DNA of 22,306 nucleotides from Gammaproteobacteria bacterium (GTDB lineage Bacteria; Pseudomonadota; Gammaproteobacteria; Enterobacterales; Alteromonadaceae), in contig JAMCWV010000067.1 in NCBI GenBank assembly GCA_023481025.1, forward strand, positions 1 to 22,306, written 5' to 3'. This document shows positions 1-9,273 of the stretch, piece after piece; positions within the stretch are counted from its first letter, which is position 1; each line of letters opens with the position of its first letter. Below the pieces are notes generated by a model. That model did no database searches and was not told where the DNA came from. It was given only the letters and a program-made list of their open reading frames with translations. The position numbers and the translations under genes are program-made.

Positions 1-2
1 AA

Positions 3-1550
3 CAAGGGCTAGCGCCCTACAGCAGCCCTGCGATTGAAACCGAAGATTTGAGTAGTTTGGTGCTGGAAATTGCGGCGTGGGGCAGCCGACCGGAACACTT
101 ATTGTGGTTTACCCCACCCGCTCCGTCGGCGTTGCGTGCCGCGGAACAAAAACTGCAGGTTGCAGAGTTGCTGGATGACAATTTGCATTTGACTGCGCTT
201 GGCAAACAAGTCCAAAGCTGGGGCACCGACCTGGTTGCGGCGACACTGCTAGCTCTTGCGCACGAGCGAGGCCAACAGCAAAACGACAATGCGCAGGCGG
301 CAGCGCTGCTTGCGGCGTTTGTCGAAGAGTCGACGCTTGAGCAGGAGCCGGACTTATTCATTCGACTGCAAGGTCTACTTGCGGGTGGCAAACAGGCGCA
401 CAATCCTGCGGATCAGCGCATGCTGGCACGTTATCAGTACTGGTGTCGCAAACTAGCCATTAAACCACAGACGCAATTGGCCGATAAATCAGTGTATGCG
501 GAGCTGTTATTGGCAGCATTACCGCTGCGGCTCGCTCGCCGACAACGAGCGCAACCACAATCGCCAGCGCAAAGTACCGGAGCGCCGCGTTTTCTGCTCG
601 CTAGCGGTAACGCCGCCGTGTTTCCAAACCTGCAGACAGCAGCGGAATGGCTCCTCGTGAGCAGCTTAAGCCTACAAGAAGACGCCCGTGAGGCGACGAT
701 TTGGCAAGCGCTTGCGCTCGATGACGACTTTATGGGTGACTGGTTGCAGCGACACGCCAAGCAACGTCTCGGTTGGCAATGGCAAGGCAAGCAAGGCAAA
801 TTACTAGAAGTTGAAGAGCGCTATGTGGGGCAGTTACTGATCAGCTCACGAGAAACAGGGCGGGCACCTGATGCGGGGTTGCGAACACGCGCATTACTGG
901 AAGTGATTCGCGAACGCGACACGGAATTATTCAATAGTCCGGCGACCCAGCAGTGGTTGGCCCGAGTTCGAGTGGTTGCCGATTTGCTTGGTTGTTCCGC
1001 AAGCGAAGCGAGTACTGAAAGTAGCGCACAACCATGGCTTACGGAAAATTTACTCTTGGATCTTGAGCGTTGGGCAAAACCCTATGTCACACTATTGGAC
1101 TCGCGCGCGCAGGCGCTCGCATGGGACCCATTACCGGCGTTACAAGCACAGTTAACTTATACCCAGCAGCAGCAACTCGACACTTTGTTGCCGGTGCGTT
1201 GGCAGGCGCCGAGTGGTCGCTCCCATGCGGTGTCATACGATCACCAAGGGCAGGCGGTCATTGCCCTCAAGTTGCAGGAAGTATTTGGCACTCCGCAGTC
1301 ACCTGAGTTCGCGCAAGGTCGCGTGCGACCAACGTTTGAATTGTTGTCGCCAGCCGGTCGGCCGCTGCACCGCACCAATGATCTGGCGTCATTTTGGCAA
1401 GATGCCTATGTACATGTGCGCAAAGAAATGCGCGGTCGCTATCCGAAACATCCGTGGCCCGAAGAGCCATGGGCAGCAACGGCAACCCATTTAACCAAGC
1501 GGGCATTGAATCGGTCCGAAGAACAAAATTCACAAGGTAAACATTCATGA
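3..1550 (+). CDS. hrpB: ATP-dependent helicase HrpB, C-terminal part (5' end outside window)
   Basis: The reading frame is open from the first complete codon and has no start in the window; the first visible residues, QGLAPYSSPAIETEDLSSLV, match the region just after the helicase core of DEAH-box HrpB proteins. About 515 residues are visible out of roughly 800-820 usual for the family, so the RecA-like ATPase motifs lie upstream. What remains is the winged-helix/ratchet region and the HrpB-specific C-terminal domain, ending in an RGRYPKHPWPEEPW motif typical of HrpB. HrpB is a DExH-box RNA helicase-like protein of poorly known role. Its TGA overlaps the ATG of mrcB (ATGA), so the two are probably translated from one message. 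The hrpB-mrcB order is the one known from Escherichia coli. Family assignment is firm; the cellular role is not established. Confidence 0.93.
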   Translation, partial: QGLAPYSSPAIETEDLSSLVLEIAAWGSRPEHLLWFTPPAPSALRAAEQKLQVAELLDDNLHLTALGKQVQSWGTDLVAATLLALAHERGQQQNDNAQAAALLAAFVEESTLEQEPDLFIRLQGLLAGGKQAHNPADQRMLARYQYWCRKLAIKPQTQLADKSVYAELLLAALPLRLARRQRAQPQSPAQSTGAPRFLLASGNAAVFPNLQTAAEWLLVSSLSLQEDAREATIWQALALDDDFMGDWLQRHAKQRLGWQWQGKQGKLLEVEERYVGQLLISSRETGRAPDAGLRTRALLEVIRERDTELFNSPATQQWLARVRVVADLLGCSASEASTESSAQPWLTENLLLDLERWAKPYVTLLDSRAQALAWDPLPALQAQLTYTQQQQLDTLLPVRWQAPSGRSHAVSYDHQGQAVIALKLQEVFGTPQSPEFAQGRVRPTFELLSPAGRPLHRTNDLASFWQDAYVHVRKEMRGRYPKHPWPEEPWAATATHLTKRALNRSEEQNSQGKHS

Positions 1551-3829
1551 TCAAGAAGTTCAGCGGCCTGTTATGGAAATTAGCCTTAATTGCGCTCGTT
1601 TGCCTTAGTTTCTACATGATTTATCTTGATTCGGTCGTAACCAAACGTTTCACCGACGCGCGTTTTCAAGCACCCGCCTTGTTGTACAGCCGTGCATTTG
1701 AGCTGTCTCCGGGATTAGGGGTAACGAAAACCTTACTCGAGCGCGAACTCAAAGCTTTAGATTATCGGCCCACCCGTTATGCCCGCAATGTGGGTGAGTA
1801 CCGAATACAAGGCCAAGAGATGCTGTTGTATCGGCGTGGCTTTGACTTTCCTGATGGCTATGAGCCGGATCTACGCGTGCGCCTGCGTTTCGATGACGAA
1901 AACTATTTAGTTGAGATAGAAACTTGGCCGGAACAAAACTTCATCAATGGCTTACGCCTCGAGCCACAACTTATTGGCCGCTTTGCCTCAGATAATCAGG
2001 AAGAACGCCTGCTGGTAGGCCTTGAACAAGTCCCACAATTACTGCAACAAACCTTGTTATTGGTGGAAGATCGCGATTTTTATCACCACTGGGGGGTGAA
2101 GCCAACTTCAATCATTCGAGCGGCGCTGGCCAACCTAGCGGCAGGGCGGACAGTGCAGGGCGGCAGCACAATTACCCAGCAGCTCGTGAAGAATATGTTT
2201 TTGAGTCATGAAAAACGTATGATTCGCAAAGTGAATGAAGCGCTGATGGCATTGATTTTAGATTTTCGCTTCGGCAAAGACGAAATCCTCGAGGCCTATT
2301 TTAACGAAGTCTATTTTGGCCAAGACCGGGGCCATGCTATTCACGGTATTGGGCTGGCAAGCCAATTCTATTTTGGTAAGCAACCGGAACAGCTCTCTCC
2401 GGCGGAGATTGCAATGTTAGTTGGCATGATTCGTGGTCCAGGTCTCTATAATCCCTACCGGCATACTGAGCGAGCTGAAGCTCGGCGTGATTTAGTACTG
2501 CACCTGATGTTTGAGCATGACCTGATTAACCAGCCACAGCTGCTCGCAGGGCTGGAAGCGCCTGTGGTCACGCGTGCGAGTGCGCGTTTGATTGCGCGCC
2601 AACGGGCCGATTACATTGACTTGGTGCAAGCCGAGTTACGCCAATTGGTACCGGGCCGGCAATGGCAACAAACCGGCCTGAAAGTCTTTACCTATTTTGA
2701 CCCGTGGTTGCAGGCGGACCTCGAAGAGTCAGTTTACCAGCGTATGGAGCAGTTGCCGGATCATGAGCTGCAAGCTGCGGCGGTACTGACCGATTATCAT
2801 AGTGGTACCGTGCGCGCTCTGGTTGGCGGCCGAACGCCAGTTTTCGCTGGATTTAACCGGGCGTTTCAAGCCCGTCGCCAAATCGGCTCACTCATGAAAC
2901 CATTGCTGTATACGCTGGCGCTCGAAGATCCAAACCAATATACCCTTGCGACGATGCTTTATGACGAGCCCATGAGTGTGACCAATGAACGCGGCGTCGT
3001 GTGGGAACCGCGGAACTTTGATGGCGAATTTAAAGGGCCAGTATCGCTTTACCAAAGTTGGTTAGATTCACGCAATATACCGGCGGTGGAAGTTGGCCAG
3101 CAAGTGACTCCGGCACGGTTGCGGCAACGTTTGCTTGAGCTTGGCGTGAAAGCCGATATTCGACCTTATCCTGCGCTCGCTCTAGGGACGCTTGAGGTGA
3201 GCCCGCTGGCGGTCAATGAGCTGTATGGTTATCTTGCGAACTATGGTGAAGGCTACCGAGTGACGTCGATTCACGGTGTCACCACCCATCGCGGCGATAT
3301 TTTGTATTTACAGGAACGGCGCGTGAATCAGGGCTTTCAGCCCGAGGCCGCTTATTTAGCGCGGTATACATCGCATGGGGTTGTCGAGTTTGGTACCGGG
3401 CGAGCGCTTGGTCAGCAGACGAATCGACCGCTGGGCGGCAAAACCGGCTCGACTAACGAGTTGCGTGATAGTTGGTTTGTGTCCTTCGATAACCGCTATT
3501 TATTAACCGTGTGGTTAGGCCGCGACGATAATCAACCCACAGGCTTGACCGGCAGCCGTGGGGCTTTGCCGGTCGCCCAGAATTTTTGGCGCAAGCAGGA
3601 TATTTTCCCTTTGAATTTAGCACCGCCACCCGGTGTTGCCATGCGTAGCTGGGATGCGCAAACCGGTTTAGCGGTTGCCCCCGGTTGCCCAAATGCGCGC
3701 GCATTGCCTGGCGTAGTCAGCGACCAGCCTGTTACCGGCTGTGGTGACGGCAACGAGCTAGACGCTGAACGCGACGAAGAGCAGAAAGAACGCGGCTTCT
3801 GGCGCCGCATCTTCAATCGCGGTAACTAA
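1547..3829 (+). CDS. mrcB: Penicillin-binding protein 1B (bifunctional glycosyltransferase/transpeptidase)
   Basis: Inner-membrane peptidoglycan synthase of 760 residues that polymerises lipid II and cross-links stem peptides. A short cytoplasmic tail is followed by one membrane segment (about residues 8-27), a UB2H-like region (about 45-125) that in E. coli PBP1b docks the activator LpoB, the GT51 domain (about 140-330) and the transpeptidase (about 410-690). GT motifs EDRDFYHHWG (catalytic Glu174), GGSTITQQLVKN and RKVNEALMAL are present. Penicillin-binding motifs are SLMK (Ser448, Lys451), SRN (508-510) and KTGS (632-635). It is shorter than E. coli PBP1b (844 residues), mainly because the cytoplasmic tail is short. 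The tail end is strongly charged and holds two cysteines. Its start overlaps the hrpB stop, and it ends 6 bases from the facing maeA stop. No lpoB is visible nearby. Confidence 0.95.
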   Translation: MIKKFSGLLWKLALIALVCLSFYMIYLDSVVTKRFTDARFQAPALLYSRAFELSPGLGVTKTLLERELKALDYRPTRYARNVGEYRIQGQEMLLYRRGFDFPDGYEPDLRVRLRFDDENYLVEIETWPEQNFINGLRLEPQLIGRFASDNQEERLLVGLEQVPQLLQQTLLLVEDRDFYHHWGVKPTSIIRAALANLAAGRTVQGGSTITQQLVKNMFLSHEKRMIRKVNEALMALILDFRFGKDEILEAYFNEVYFGQDRGHAIHGIGLASQFYFGKQPEQLSPAEIAMLVGMIRGPGLYNPYRHTERAEARRDLVLHLMFEHDLINQPQLLAGLEAPVVTRASARLIARQRADYIDLVQAELRQLVPGRQWQQTGLKVFTYFDPWLQADLEESVYQRMEQLPDHELQAAAVLTDYHSGTVRALVGGRTPVFAGFNRAFQARRQIGSLMKPLLYTLALEDPNQYTLATMLYDEPMSVTNERGVVWEPRNFDGEFKGPVSLYQSWLDSRNIPAVEVGQQVTPARLRQRLLELGVKADIRPYPALALGTLEVSPLAVNELYGYLANYGEGYRVTSIHGVTTHRGDILYLQERRVNQGFQPEAAYLARYTSHGVVEFGTGRALGQQTNRPLGGKTGSTNELRDSWFVSFDNRYLLTVWLGRDDNQPTGLTGSRGALPVAQNFWRKQDIFPLNLAPPPGVAMRSWDAQTGLAVAPGCPNARALPGVVSDQPVTGCGDGNELDAERDEEQKERGFWRRIFNRGN

Positions 3830-3835
3830 CGTTAC

Positions 3836-5530
3836 TTAAATACTGACACGCTTATATTGGCGGTACTCAGCGCGCCAAAAGTTGGCGTTAATCTTTTGTC
3901 GGAAGGTGTCATCATCGAGCTCTAGGGCATGGCCTTGTTGCTGTGCGACTTTACCAACCGCAAAGGCAATCTCTTTACTTAATGCTGCAATTTCGGTGAT
4001 CGCAGGCAATAGGTGGTTTGACTCACCACGTACTTGCGGTGAATGTTCAGCCAACGTGCGGCTTGCAGCCATGAGCATTTCTTCGGTAATACGATTCGCT
4101 TTCACCGCGAGTACGCCCAGCCCGATGCCCGGGAAAATGTAACTGTTGTTGCACTGGGCAATGGGGAAGGTTTTCCCTTCAAAGTGCACCGGCGCAAACG
4201 GACTGCCTGTCGCAATAATCGCTTTACCGTGGGTCCAACGAATGACGTCTGCTGGCGCGGCTTCGACACGGCGTGACGGATTTGATAACGGAAAGATAAT
4301 CGGCTCGGGCGTGTACTGTTGCATGGCATGCACCACCTGCTCAGTGAACAATCCAGGCTGCCCCGACACGCCAATTAGCACGGTCGGTTGTGCGCAATGC
4401 ATGACATCCAGTAACGACGGATAATCGCCACTGAATTGCCAAGTATCAATGACGGACTTGGGCTGTACGAGCTCTTCTTGGAAGTCGCGTAAGCCATCCA
4501 TGCCTTCACTCAACAGACCGAAGCGGTCGACCATAAAAATACGCGCTTTGGCTTCGGCGCGGTTTAAGCCTTCTGCGCACATGTGCGAAATGATGTGCTC
4601 GGCGATACCGCAGCCGGCAGAGCCAGAACCGACGAAGACTATCTTTTGCTCCGACAAGGCTTGACCTTTGGCTTTACAGGCGGCCAATAACGAGCCTGCA
4701 GTGACCGCGGCAGTGCCCTGAATATCGTCGTTAAAACAGCACACTTCATTTTGATAGCGACGCAGAATTGGCATTGCGGTTTGCTGGGCAAAGTCTTCGA
4801 ACTGAATCATGACGTTCGGCCAACGTCGCTTAACCGCTTTAATAAACTTGTCGATAAAGGCGTCGTACTCGTCGCCGGTAATTCGCTTATGGCGCGCGCC
4901 CATGTACATTGGGTCGTTCAATAGTTTCTCGTTGTTGGTGCCAACATCGAGCATCACCGGCAAGGTGTAGGCCGGGCTAATACCACCACACGCGGTATAC
5001 AAAGACAGTTTGCCGATAGGAATACCCATACCGCCAATGCCTTGGTCGCCTAAGCCGAGAATGCGTTCACCGTCCGTCACGACAATGACTTTAACGTTGC
5101 GTTTAGTCGCATTGCGTAAGATATCGTCTATTTGCTCGCGTTCGGCATAGGAGATGAAAAGGCCACGCGAACTGCGGTAGATATCCGAAAACTTTTCACA
5201 GGCATCTCCCACAGTCGGGGTATAGATGATCGGCATCATCTCTTCTAAGTGTGATGCAACCAAACGGTGAAACATGGTTTCGTTGTTGTCTTGAATCGCA
5301 CGTAGGTAAATGTGCTTGTTTAGCGGCGTGTCGAAGCTTTGATATTGCATGTAAGCACGACTGACCTGTTCTTCGATGGTTTCATAACGCGGTGGTAATA
5401 ACCCGGTTAAATTGAAGGCAATCCGTTCCTCACGAGTAAAAGCACTTCCTTTATTTAACAAGGGGGTCTCTAATAACGACGGGCCCGCGTGGGGAATATA
5501 TAAAGGACCTTTCTCTTCGTTGTGACTCAT
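3836..5530 (-). CDS. maeA: NAD-dependent malic enzyme (oxaloacetate-decarboxylating)
   Basis: Converts L-malate to pyruvate and CO2 with reduction of NAD+, linking the TCA cycle to pyruvate. The 564-residue protein matches E. coli MaeA (565) almost end to end: [20 protein letters not shown] near the start, IIYTPTVG (catalytic Tyr103), [17 protein letters not shown] (general-base Lys174), [11 protein letters not shown] (metal site), a nucleotide fold [12 protein letters not shown] and [16 protein letters not shown] near the end. I chose the ATG at 5530 because GGAG lies about 6 bases upstream and the protein then has family length; an in-frame GTG at 5545 would add five residues. A strong terminator separates it from hemL upstream, so it should have its own promoter, which I could not define. 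It converges on mrcB. Confidence 0.95.
   Translation of the reverse strand: MSHNEEKGPLYIPHAGPSLLETPLLNKGSAFTREERIAFNLTGLLPPRYETIEEQVSRAYMQYQSFDTPLNKHIYLRAIQDNNETMFHRLVASHLEEMMPIIYTPTVGDACEKFSDIYRSSRGLFISYAEREQIDDILRNATKRNVKVIVVTDGERILGLGDQGIGGMGIPIGKLSLYTACGGISPAYTLPVMLDVGTNNEKLLNDPMYMGARHKRITGDEYDAFIDKFIKAVKRRWPNVMIQFEDFAQQTAMPILRRYQNEVCCFNDDIQGTAAVTAGSLLAACKAKGQALSEQKIVFVGSGSAGCGIAEHIISHMCAEGLNRAEAKARIFMVDRFGLLSEGMDGLRDFQEELVQPKSVIDTWQFSGDYPSLLDVMHCAQPTVLIGVSGQPGLFTEQVVHAMQQYTPEPIIFPLSNPSRRVEAAPADVIRWTHGKAIIATGSPFAPVHFEGKTFPIAQCNNSYIFPGIGLGVLAVKANRITEEMLMAASRTLAEHSPQVRGESNHLLPAITEIAALSKEIAFAVGKVAQQQGHALELDDDTFRQKINANFWRAEYRQYKRVSI
3872..3895 (+). terminator. Candidate terminator of hrpB-mrcB inside the 3' end of maeA
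   Basis: CGCCAA (3873-3878) and TTGGCG (3882-3887) form a 6-bp stem with a 3-base loop, followed on the plus strand by TTAATCTTTT. It lies 43 bases past the mrcB stop, within maeA coding sequence. The stem is short and the T-tract broken, so this is only a candidate. On the other strand GCGGC/GCCGC at 3792-3808, followed by GTTCTTTCT, could do the same for maeA inside mrcB. Confidence 0.35.
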
Positions 5531-5566
5531 GCGTACTCCAACCACTCAATAAAATACATTCACGAT

Positions 5567-5612
5567 AAAAAAACTGCCAGCCGGATAGTGTAGCACTTTC
5601 CTAGGCTGGCAG
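5567..5612 (-). terminator. Rho-independent terminator after hemL
   Basis: On the minus strand a perfect 9-bp stem CTGCCAGCC/GGCTGGCAG (arms at 5604-5612 and 5574-5582) is followed directly by seven T residues (5567-5573). The 21-base loop contains a nested AGTG/CACT pairing, so the whole can fold as one long imperfect hairpin. It begins 19 bases past the hemL stop and ends 36 bases before the maeA ATG. Confidence 0.9.
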
Positions 5613-5631
5613 AGATTAGACCGCAATAATT

Positions 5632-6918
5632 TTAACGTTTAAGCATCGCAAAGGCGTGTTCGGCCACTTGTAAGGTCTCTTCGATATCCGTTACTGTGTG
5701 GGCGAGTGACATAAAGCCAGCCTCGTAGGCGCTTGGCGCAAGATATACACCGCGGCGCAGCATTTCGTGATAGAAAGTGCGGAAATGCTCCATATTACAG
5801 TGTGTCGCTTGCTCGTAAGTGCTTACTTTCTTCTCGTCGGTAAAGAAGAAGCCGAACATGCCACCCGCTTGGCTCGTGGTAAACGGAATGCCTTTAGCGT
5901 CCGCGATTTCTTGCAGACCCGTGGTTAATTCGGTGACTAACGATTCAAGTTGAGTGTAAATACTTTGGTCATGGAGAAGGTTCAACGCAGCTAAACCTGC
6001 CGCCATCGCAACTGGGTTACCCGACAAGGTGCCGGCTTGATACACCGGGCCGACTGGCGCAATGTAATCCATGATCTCGCGTTTACCACCGAAGGCACCG
6101 ACCGGCATACCGCCACCGATCACTTTACCTAAACAGGTTAAATCTGGGGTGACGTTGAAGAACTCTTGGGCACCACCGCGGCTAACCCGGAATCCAGTCA
6201 TGACTTCGTCAAAAATCAAGACGCTGTTGTACTCGTCACAAACCGCGCGCAAACCTTCTAAGAAGCCTGGCTCGGGGAGAATGCAGTTCATGTTGCCCGC
6301 AACTGGCTCGACGATGATACAGGCGATTTGGTCGCCGACATCGGCAAACACTTGGCGCACTTCGTCAAGGTTGTTGTAGCTCACGGTCAAGGTGTGCTTA
6401 GCGAAGTCTTCTGGAATTCCCGGTGAATTTGGCACACCTAAAGTGAGCGCGCCGGAACCGGCTTTCACTAATAAAGAGTCAGCGTGGCCATGATAGCAGC
6501 CTTCGAATTTTAGGATTTTGTCGCGGCCAGTGTAGCCACGGGCCAAACGAATGGCGCTCATGGTGGCTTCAGTGCCCGAATTGACCATGCGTACCTTCTG
6601 CATCGACGGCACCATCGAAATCACTTTTTCGGCCATAGTGATTTCAATCGCCGTGGGCGTGCCGAAGCTCAATCCGCGCTCAGCAGCTTCAATCGCCGCG
6701 TCACGAATTTCCGGATGATTATGGCCTAAGATCATCGGGCCCCATGAGCCGATGTAATCGATATAACGATGGCCATCGACATCGAACAGATAGGCGCCCT
6801 GTGCCCGTTCGATAAACAGTGGTGTGCCGCCAACGCCTTTAAAGGCGCGCACTGGTGAGTTGACTCCACCAGGAATGAATTCTTGTGCTTTTTTAAATAA
6901 ATCTTCAGACCGAGACAT
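5632..6918 (-). CDS. hemL: Glutamate-1-semialdehyde 2,1-aminomutase
   Basis: PLP enzyme that turns glutamate-1-semialdehyde into 5-aminolevulinate, the second step of the C5 route to heme. The 428-residue length is that of the family. Family motifs are visible in order: [13 protein letters not shown] at the N terminus, [18 protein letters not shown] (cofactor phosphate region), [37 protein letters not shown] and [17 protein letters not shown], with Lys265 as the Schiff-base lysine. An AAGGGG ribosome site overlaps the pyrB stop region, 14 bases upstream, so pyrB and hemL are very likely co-transcribed. The clear terminator just downstream closes the unit. With hemJ two genes upstream, this strand carries an early and a late step of heme synthesis around a pyrimidine gene. 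Confidence 0.97.
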   Translation of the reverse strand: MSRSEDLFKKAQEFIPGGVNSPVRAFKGVGGTPLFIERAQGAYLFDVDGHRYIDYIGSWGPMILGHNHPEIRDAAIEAAERGLSFGTPTAIEITMAEKVISMVPSMQKVRMVNSGTEATMSAIRLARGYTGRDKILKFEGCYHGHADSLLVKAGSGALTLGVPNSPGIPEDFAKHTLTVSYNNLDEVRQVFADVGDQIACIIVEPVAGNMNCILPEPGFLEGLRAVCDEYNSVLIFDEVMTGFRVSRGGAQEFFNVTPDLTCLGKVIGGGMPVGAFGGKREIMDYIAPVGPVYQAGTLSGNPVAMAAGLAALNLLHDQSIYTQLESLVTELTTGLQEIADAKGIPFTTSQAGGMFGFFFTDEKKVSTYEQATHCNMEHFRTFYHEMLRRGVYLAPSAYEAGFMSLAHTVTDIEETLQVAEHAFAMLKR

Positions 6919-6932
6919 ACGTCATAACCCCT

Positions 6933-7949
6933 TTAACTACTGGCTTTGTCGCTATACCAAATGACATCGGTGTCATAGCGGCTAACGAGATGTTCAACCC
7001 CAAGTGTGGCAGCGAATAAGGCCATGCGAATCAGCACGCCATTATCCGCTTGGCGAAAAATTGCCAAGTTGGGGTTTTGGTTCAAATCATTGTCGAGCTC
7101 ATTCGCTTCCGCGCGGGAGTCGCGTGGTAGCGGATGCATAATGACGGTGTTTGGCTTGTAATGCCGGGTATAAATTTCACTGTTTAAGCGAAAGCGGCCG
7201 CGATACTGCTCGGCTTCTTCCAAGCTATTAAAACGCTCTTGCTGAATCCGCGTTTGATAGACGATGTCGGCATCCAGTGAGCCGCTTAACTCCGCGCTGA
7301 CCGTTACCTGATGGCCTGCATTGGTTAAGGCGTCGCAGATGTATTGCGGCATGGCTAGCTCAGGCGGTGAAATAAAGGTCAAACGAATATTCTTATACAT
7401 ACACAGCAGCTTCGACAATGAATGTACGGTACGACCGTATTTGAGATCACCGAGCATGCAAATATGCATGCCGTCGATTTCGCGACCATGATGGGATAAT
7501 TCTTTTTCGATGGTGTATAAGTCGAGCAAGGCTTGGGTTGGGTGCTCGTTGGCGCCGTCACCGCCGTTAATCACAGGAACCCGACTGCCTTCAGCGAACT
7601 CAGCAACCGAGCCTGCCTTCGGGTGACGCATGGCAATGATGTCGCTGTAGCTGGAAAGCACCCGCGCGGTGTCGAATAAAGACTCGCCTTTCGCGAGTGC
7701 TGAGCTTTCCATGCCAGTGGTTTCACGTACTTCACCACCGAGCAAATTAAAAGCGGTACCAAAGCTCACGCGCGTGCGTGTCGAAGGTTCAAAAAATAGG
7801 TTTCCTAATATAGCGCCGTCTAAAACGCGAGTGCGCTTGCGGCGGTGCGCATAAGGTTCCATTTGGTCGGCAATCCGAAACACATGCTCAATTGCATCGC
7901 GGTCGAACTGATCAACAGAGAGGATATTGGCACCAGTAAATTTCATCAT
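6933..7949 (-). CDS. pyrB: Aspartate carbamoyltransferase catalytic chain
   Basis: Condenses carbamoyl phosphate with aspartate, the committed step of pyrimidine synthesis. FFEPSTRTRVSFG carries the carbamoyl-phosphate loop (Ser56-Arg60); HPTQALLDL, YQTRIQQERF and HPLPRD (His272) follow, as in the catalytic-chain family. I chose the ATG at 7949 (338 residues, MMKFTGANILSV) because a GGAAG ribosome site lies 8 bases upstream; the next codon, at 7946, is also ATG. A longer in-frame start at 7991 lacks support. The wording resembles the roughly 338-residue form that I recall from Shewanella and relatives rather than the 311-residue E. coli chain. No pyrI regulatory subunit or pyrC lies next to it; instead it sits 79 bases after hemJ and 14 bases before hemL. 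No U-run attenuator is visible in its leader. Confidence 0.95.
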   Translation of the reverse strand: MMKFTGANILSVDQFDRDAIEHVFRIADQMEPYAHRRKRTRVLDGAILGNLFFEPSTRTRVSFGTAFNLLGGEVRETTGMESSALAKGESLFDTARVLSSYSDIIAMRHPKAGSVAEFAEGSRVPVINGGDGANEHPTQALLDLYTIEKELSHHGREIDGMHICMLGDLKYGRTVHSLSKLLCMYKNIRLTFISPPELAMPQYICDALTNAGHQVTVSAELSGSLDADIVYQTRIQQERFNSLEEAEQYRGRFRLNSEIYTRHYKPNTVIMHPLPRDSRAEANELDNDLNQNPNLAIFRQADNGVLIRMALFAATLGVEHLVSRYDTDVIWYSDKASS

Positions 7950-8028
7950 GAATAAGGCTTCCAACGTGGGTGGCTGTTGGCCGCCTAGCATACCAGAAAG
8001 GACTGCTAGGCACAGCCTGTGAACGCGT

Positions 8029-8466
8029 TTACGGCTTTAAAACGGCCAAAATAATGATCGCGAACAATAAGATCACCGGCATTTCGTTAAACCAACGGAA
8101 CCAACGGCCGGAACGGGTAACACGATCTTCCTTAAACTGCTTGAGTAGCTGAAAGCAATAACCATGGTAAATCACCAAGACTGCAACCAGAATTAGCTTC
8201 CAATGCATCCAGGTACTAAATTTAAACCAATCGGCACCGTACAGGTAAATCAGGCCAACTCCGAAAAAAATGGTTAAAAACATGAACGGCGTTACAAAAT
8301 AAAGTAATCTTCGTTCCATGATTTTTAGTTGCGCATGAACTTTTGGTTCAACTGATTCGGCATGGTACACAAAGAGACGCGGTAAATAGAAAATACCAGC
8401 GAACCATGCCACCATAAAAATTAGGTGTAATGCCTTAAACCATTGTACCCAAAGAAACTCGTTCAT
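8029..8466 (-). CDS. hemJ: Protoporphyrinogen oxidase HemJ (UPF0093/CopD-like membrane protein)
   Basis: Small integral membrane protein of 145 residues with about four hydrophobic segments. The N-terminal WFKALHLIFMVAWFAGIFYL and PRLFVYHAES segments, with His14 and His35, and a central WMHWKL match HemJ, the heme-dependent, oxygen-independent type of protoporphyrinogen IX oxidase. I chose the ATG at 8466 because GAGG lies about 5 bases upstream and the protein starts as in relatives; an in-frame ATG at 8496 would add ten residues but has no ribosome site. It heads the hemJ-pyrB-hemL strand and is divergent from the DUF6776-like gene. Identity is by family resemblance and position near hemL and erpA; older databases call such genes CopD-family or hypothetical. 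Confidence 0.87.
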   Translation of the reverse strand: MNEFLWVQWFKALHLIFMVAWFAGIFYLPRLFVYHAESVEPKVHAQLKIMERRLLYFVTPFMFLTIFFGVGLIYLYGADWFKFSTWMHWKLILVAVLVIYHGYCFQLLKQFKEDRVTRSGRWFRWFNEMPVILLFAIIILAVLKP

Positions 8467-8500
8467 CGTGCCCTCAGCCAAATAGGAAATTAACATGCCG

Positions 8501-8527
8501 AATGTAGCACAAGTTGCCAGTGCTCAA
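8501..8527 (-). promoter_or_regulatory. Candidate hemJ promoter
   Basis: On the minus strand TTGAGC (8522-8527) and an extended -10, TGCTACATT (hexamer at 8501-8506), are separated by 15 bases, short of the ideal 17. The -10 lies about 35 bases before the hemJ start, in the 84-base divergent region. It is supported by pattern only. Confidence 0.35.
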
Positions 8528-8550
8528 CAGCTGCAAACTCGAGGTGTTTT

Positions 8551-9273
8551 GTGCAGACTTTAAAGTTATTGTTTCGCTCCAAGAAGAGCACACTCACCAC
8601 GCTCGTTGTTATCCTAATATTGCTGTTAATCGGCTATGGGGTTGGCACCGGACGAGGCATTTATTTAGAACAGAACTATCGACTATTGTCGCAGCAAAAG
8701 ACTGACTTTCAGCGTCAACTTTATCAACTCGAGTACCGTAACAATATTTTAGCGGTCGAACTCGATGTTGAGCGCGCTGCGAATCGGTCGTTGCAGCAAG
8801 AATTACGACTTGCCCAAGACAGCATGGTACAAACGAGACGTGAGCTCGCATTTTATCAGCGCGTGGTGTCGCCAGAACTCGACGCCGAAGGCATGACCAT
8901 TGATTCCGTTCTCGTGCGACAACTTCCGGGAACTGACAGTTTTTATTTTCGGGTTATTCTGCTGCATACCGTTCGAACTCAAGAACTAGTCCGTGGGCGC
9001 TTAGAGGTGTTTGTACGAGGCCATGTTGACGGTGAACGACGCGAGTTAAACTTAGCGCAGCTAGCTGCCGCGGAAGCGGGTGAGGAACGTGACCATTTGA
9101 GTTTTGCCATGAACTACTTCTCGCTGCAAGAAGGCACATGGACATTCCCTGTTGAATTTGCGCCAGAGTCACTGCGAGTGAGAGTGACGGCAAACTCCGG
9201 GCAACAAACTGAGCGGATTTATACTTGGTCTGAGCTACTCAGCTTGGGTGAAGAAATCAGCGACGAGAGTTGA
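8551..9273 (+). CDS. Membrane-anchored coiled-coil protein, DUF6776-like, function unknown
   Basis: A 240-residue protein with a short basic N terminus, one membrane segment (about residues 14-32, rich in V, L and I) ending in GYGVGTGRG, a heptad-like glutamine- and arginine-rich coiled coil (about 38-105), and a periplasmic C-terminal domain likely rich in beta strands (about 115-235). This layout and its place directly upstream of erpA fit the DUF6776 family of gammaproteobacteria; I recall the same neighbourhood in Pseudomonas. It starts with GTG, with GAGG about 6 bases upstream. It is transcribed away from hemJ and ends 72 bases before erpA, possibly in the same unit. No catalytic motif is visible and I assign no function. 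A generic envelope scaffold or cell-division-type bitopic protein would look similar. Confidence 0.8.
   Translation: MQTLKLLFRSKKSTLTTLVVILILLLIGYGVGTGRGIYLEQNYRLLSQQKTDFQRQLYQLEYRNNILAVELDVERAANRSLQQELRLAQDSMVQTRRELAFYQRVVSPELDAEGMTIDSVLVRQLPGTDSFYFRVILLHTVRTQELVRGRLEVFVRGHVDGERRELNLAQLAAAEAGEERDHLSFAMNYFSLQEGTWTFPVEFAPESLRVRVTANSGQQTERIYTWSELLSLGEEISDES

Noticed and set aside
17..403. 128-codon open frame on the minus strand opposite hrpB
   Set aside because: It is rich in Ser, Ala and Cys, antisense to hrpB, and has no ribosome site or family resemblance.
3822..3835. GTAAC/GTTAC mini-palindrome between the mrcB and maeA stops
   Set aside because: Five base pairs with no T-tract; it mostly consists of the two stop-codon surroundings and is likely chance.
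7984..8010. Inverted repeat CCTAGCA/TGCTAGG in the hemJ-pyrB gap, considered as a pyrB attenuator
   Set aside because: The 7-bp stem has a 13-base loop and no T-tract on the minus strand, and no leader peptide or pausing tract is visible.
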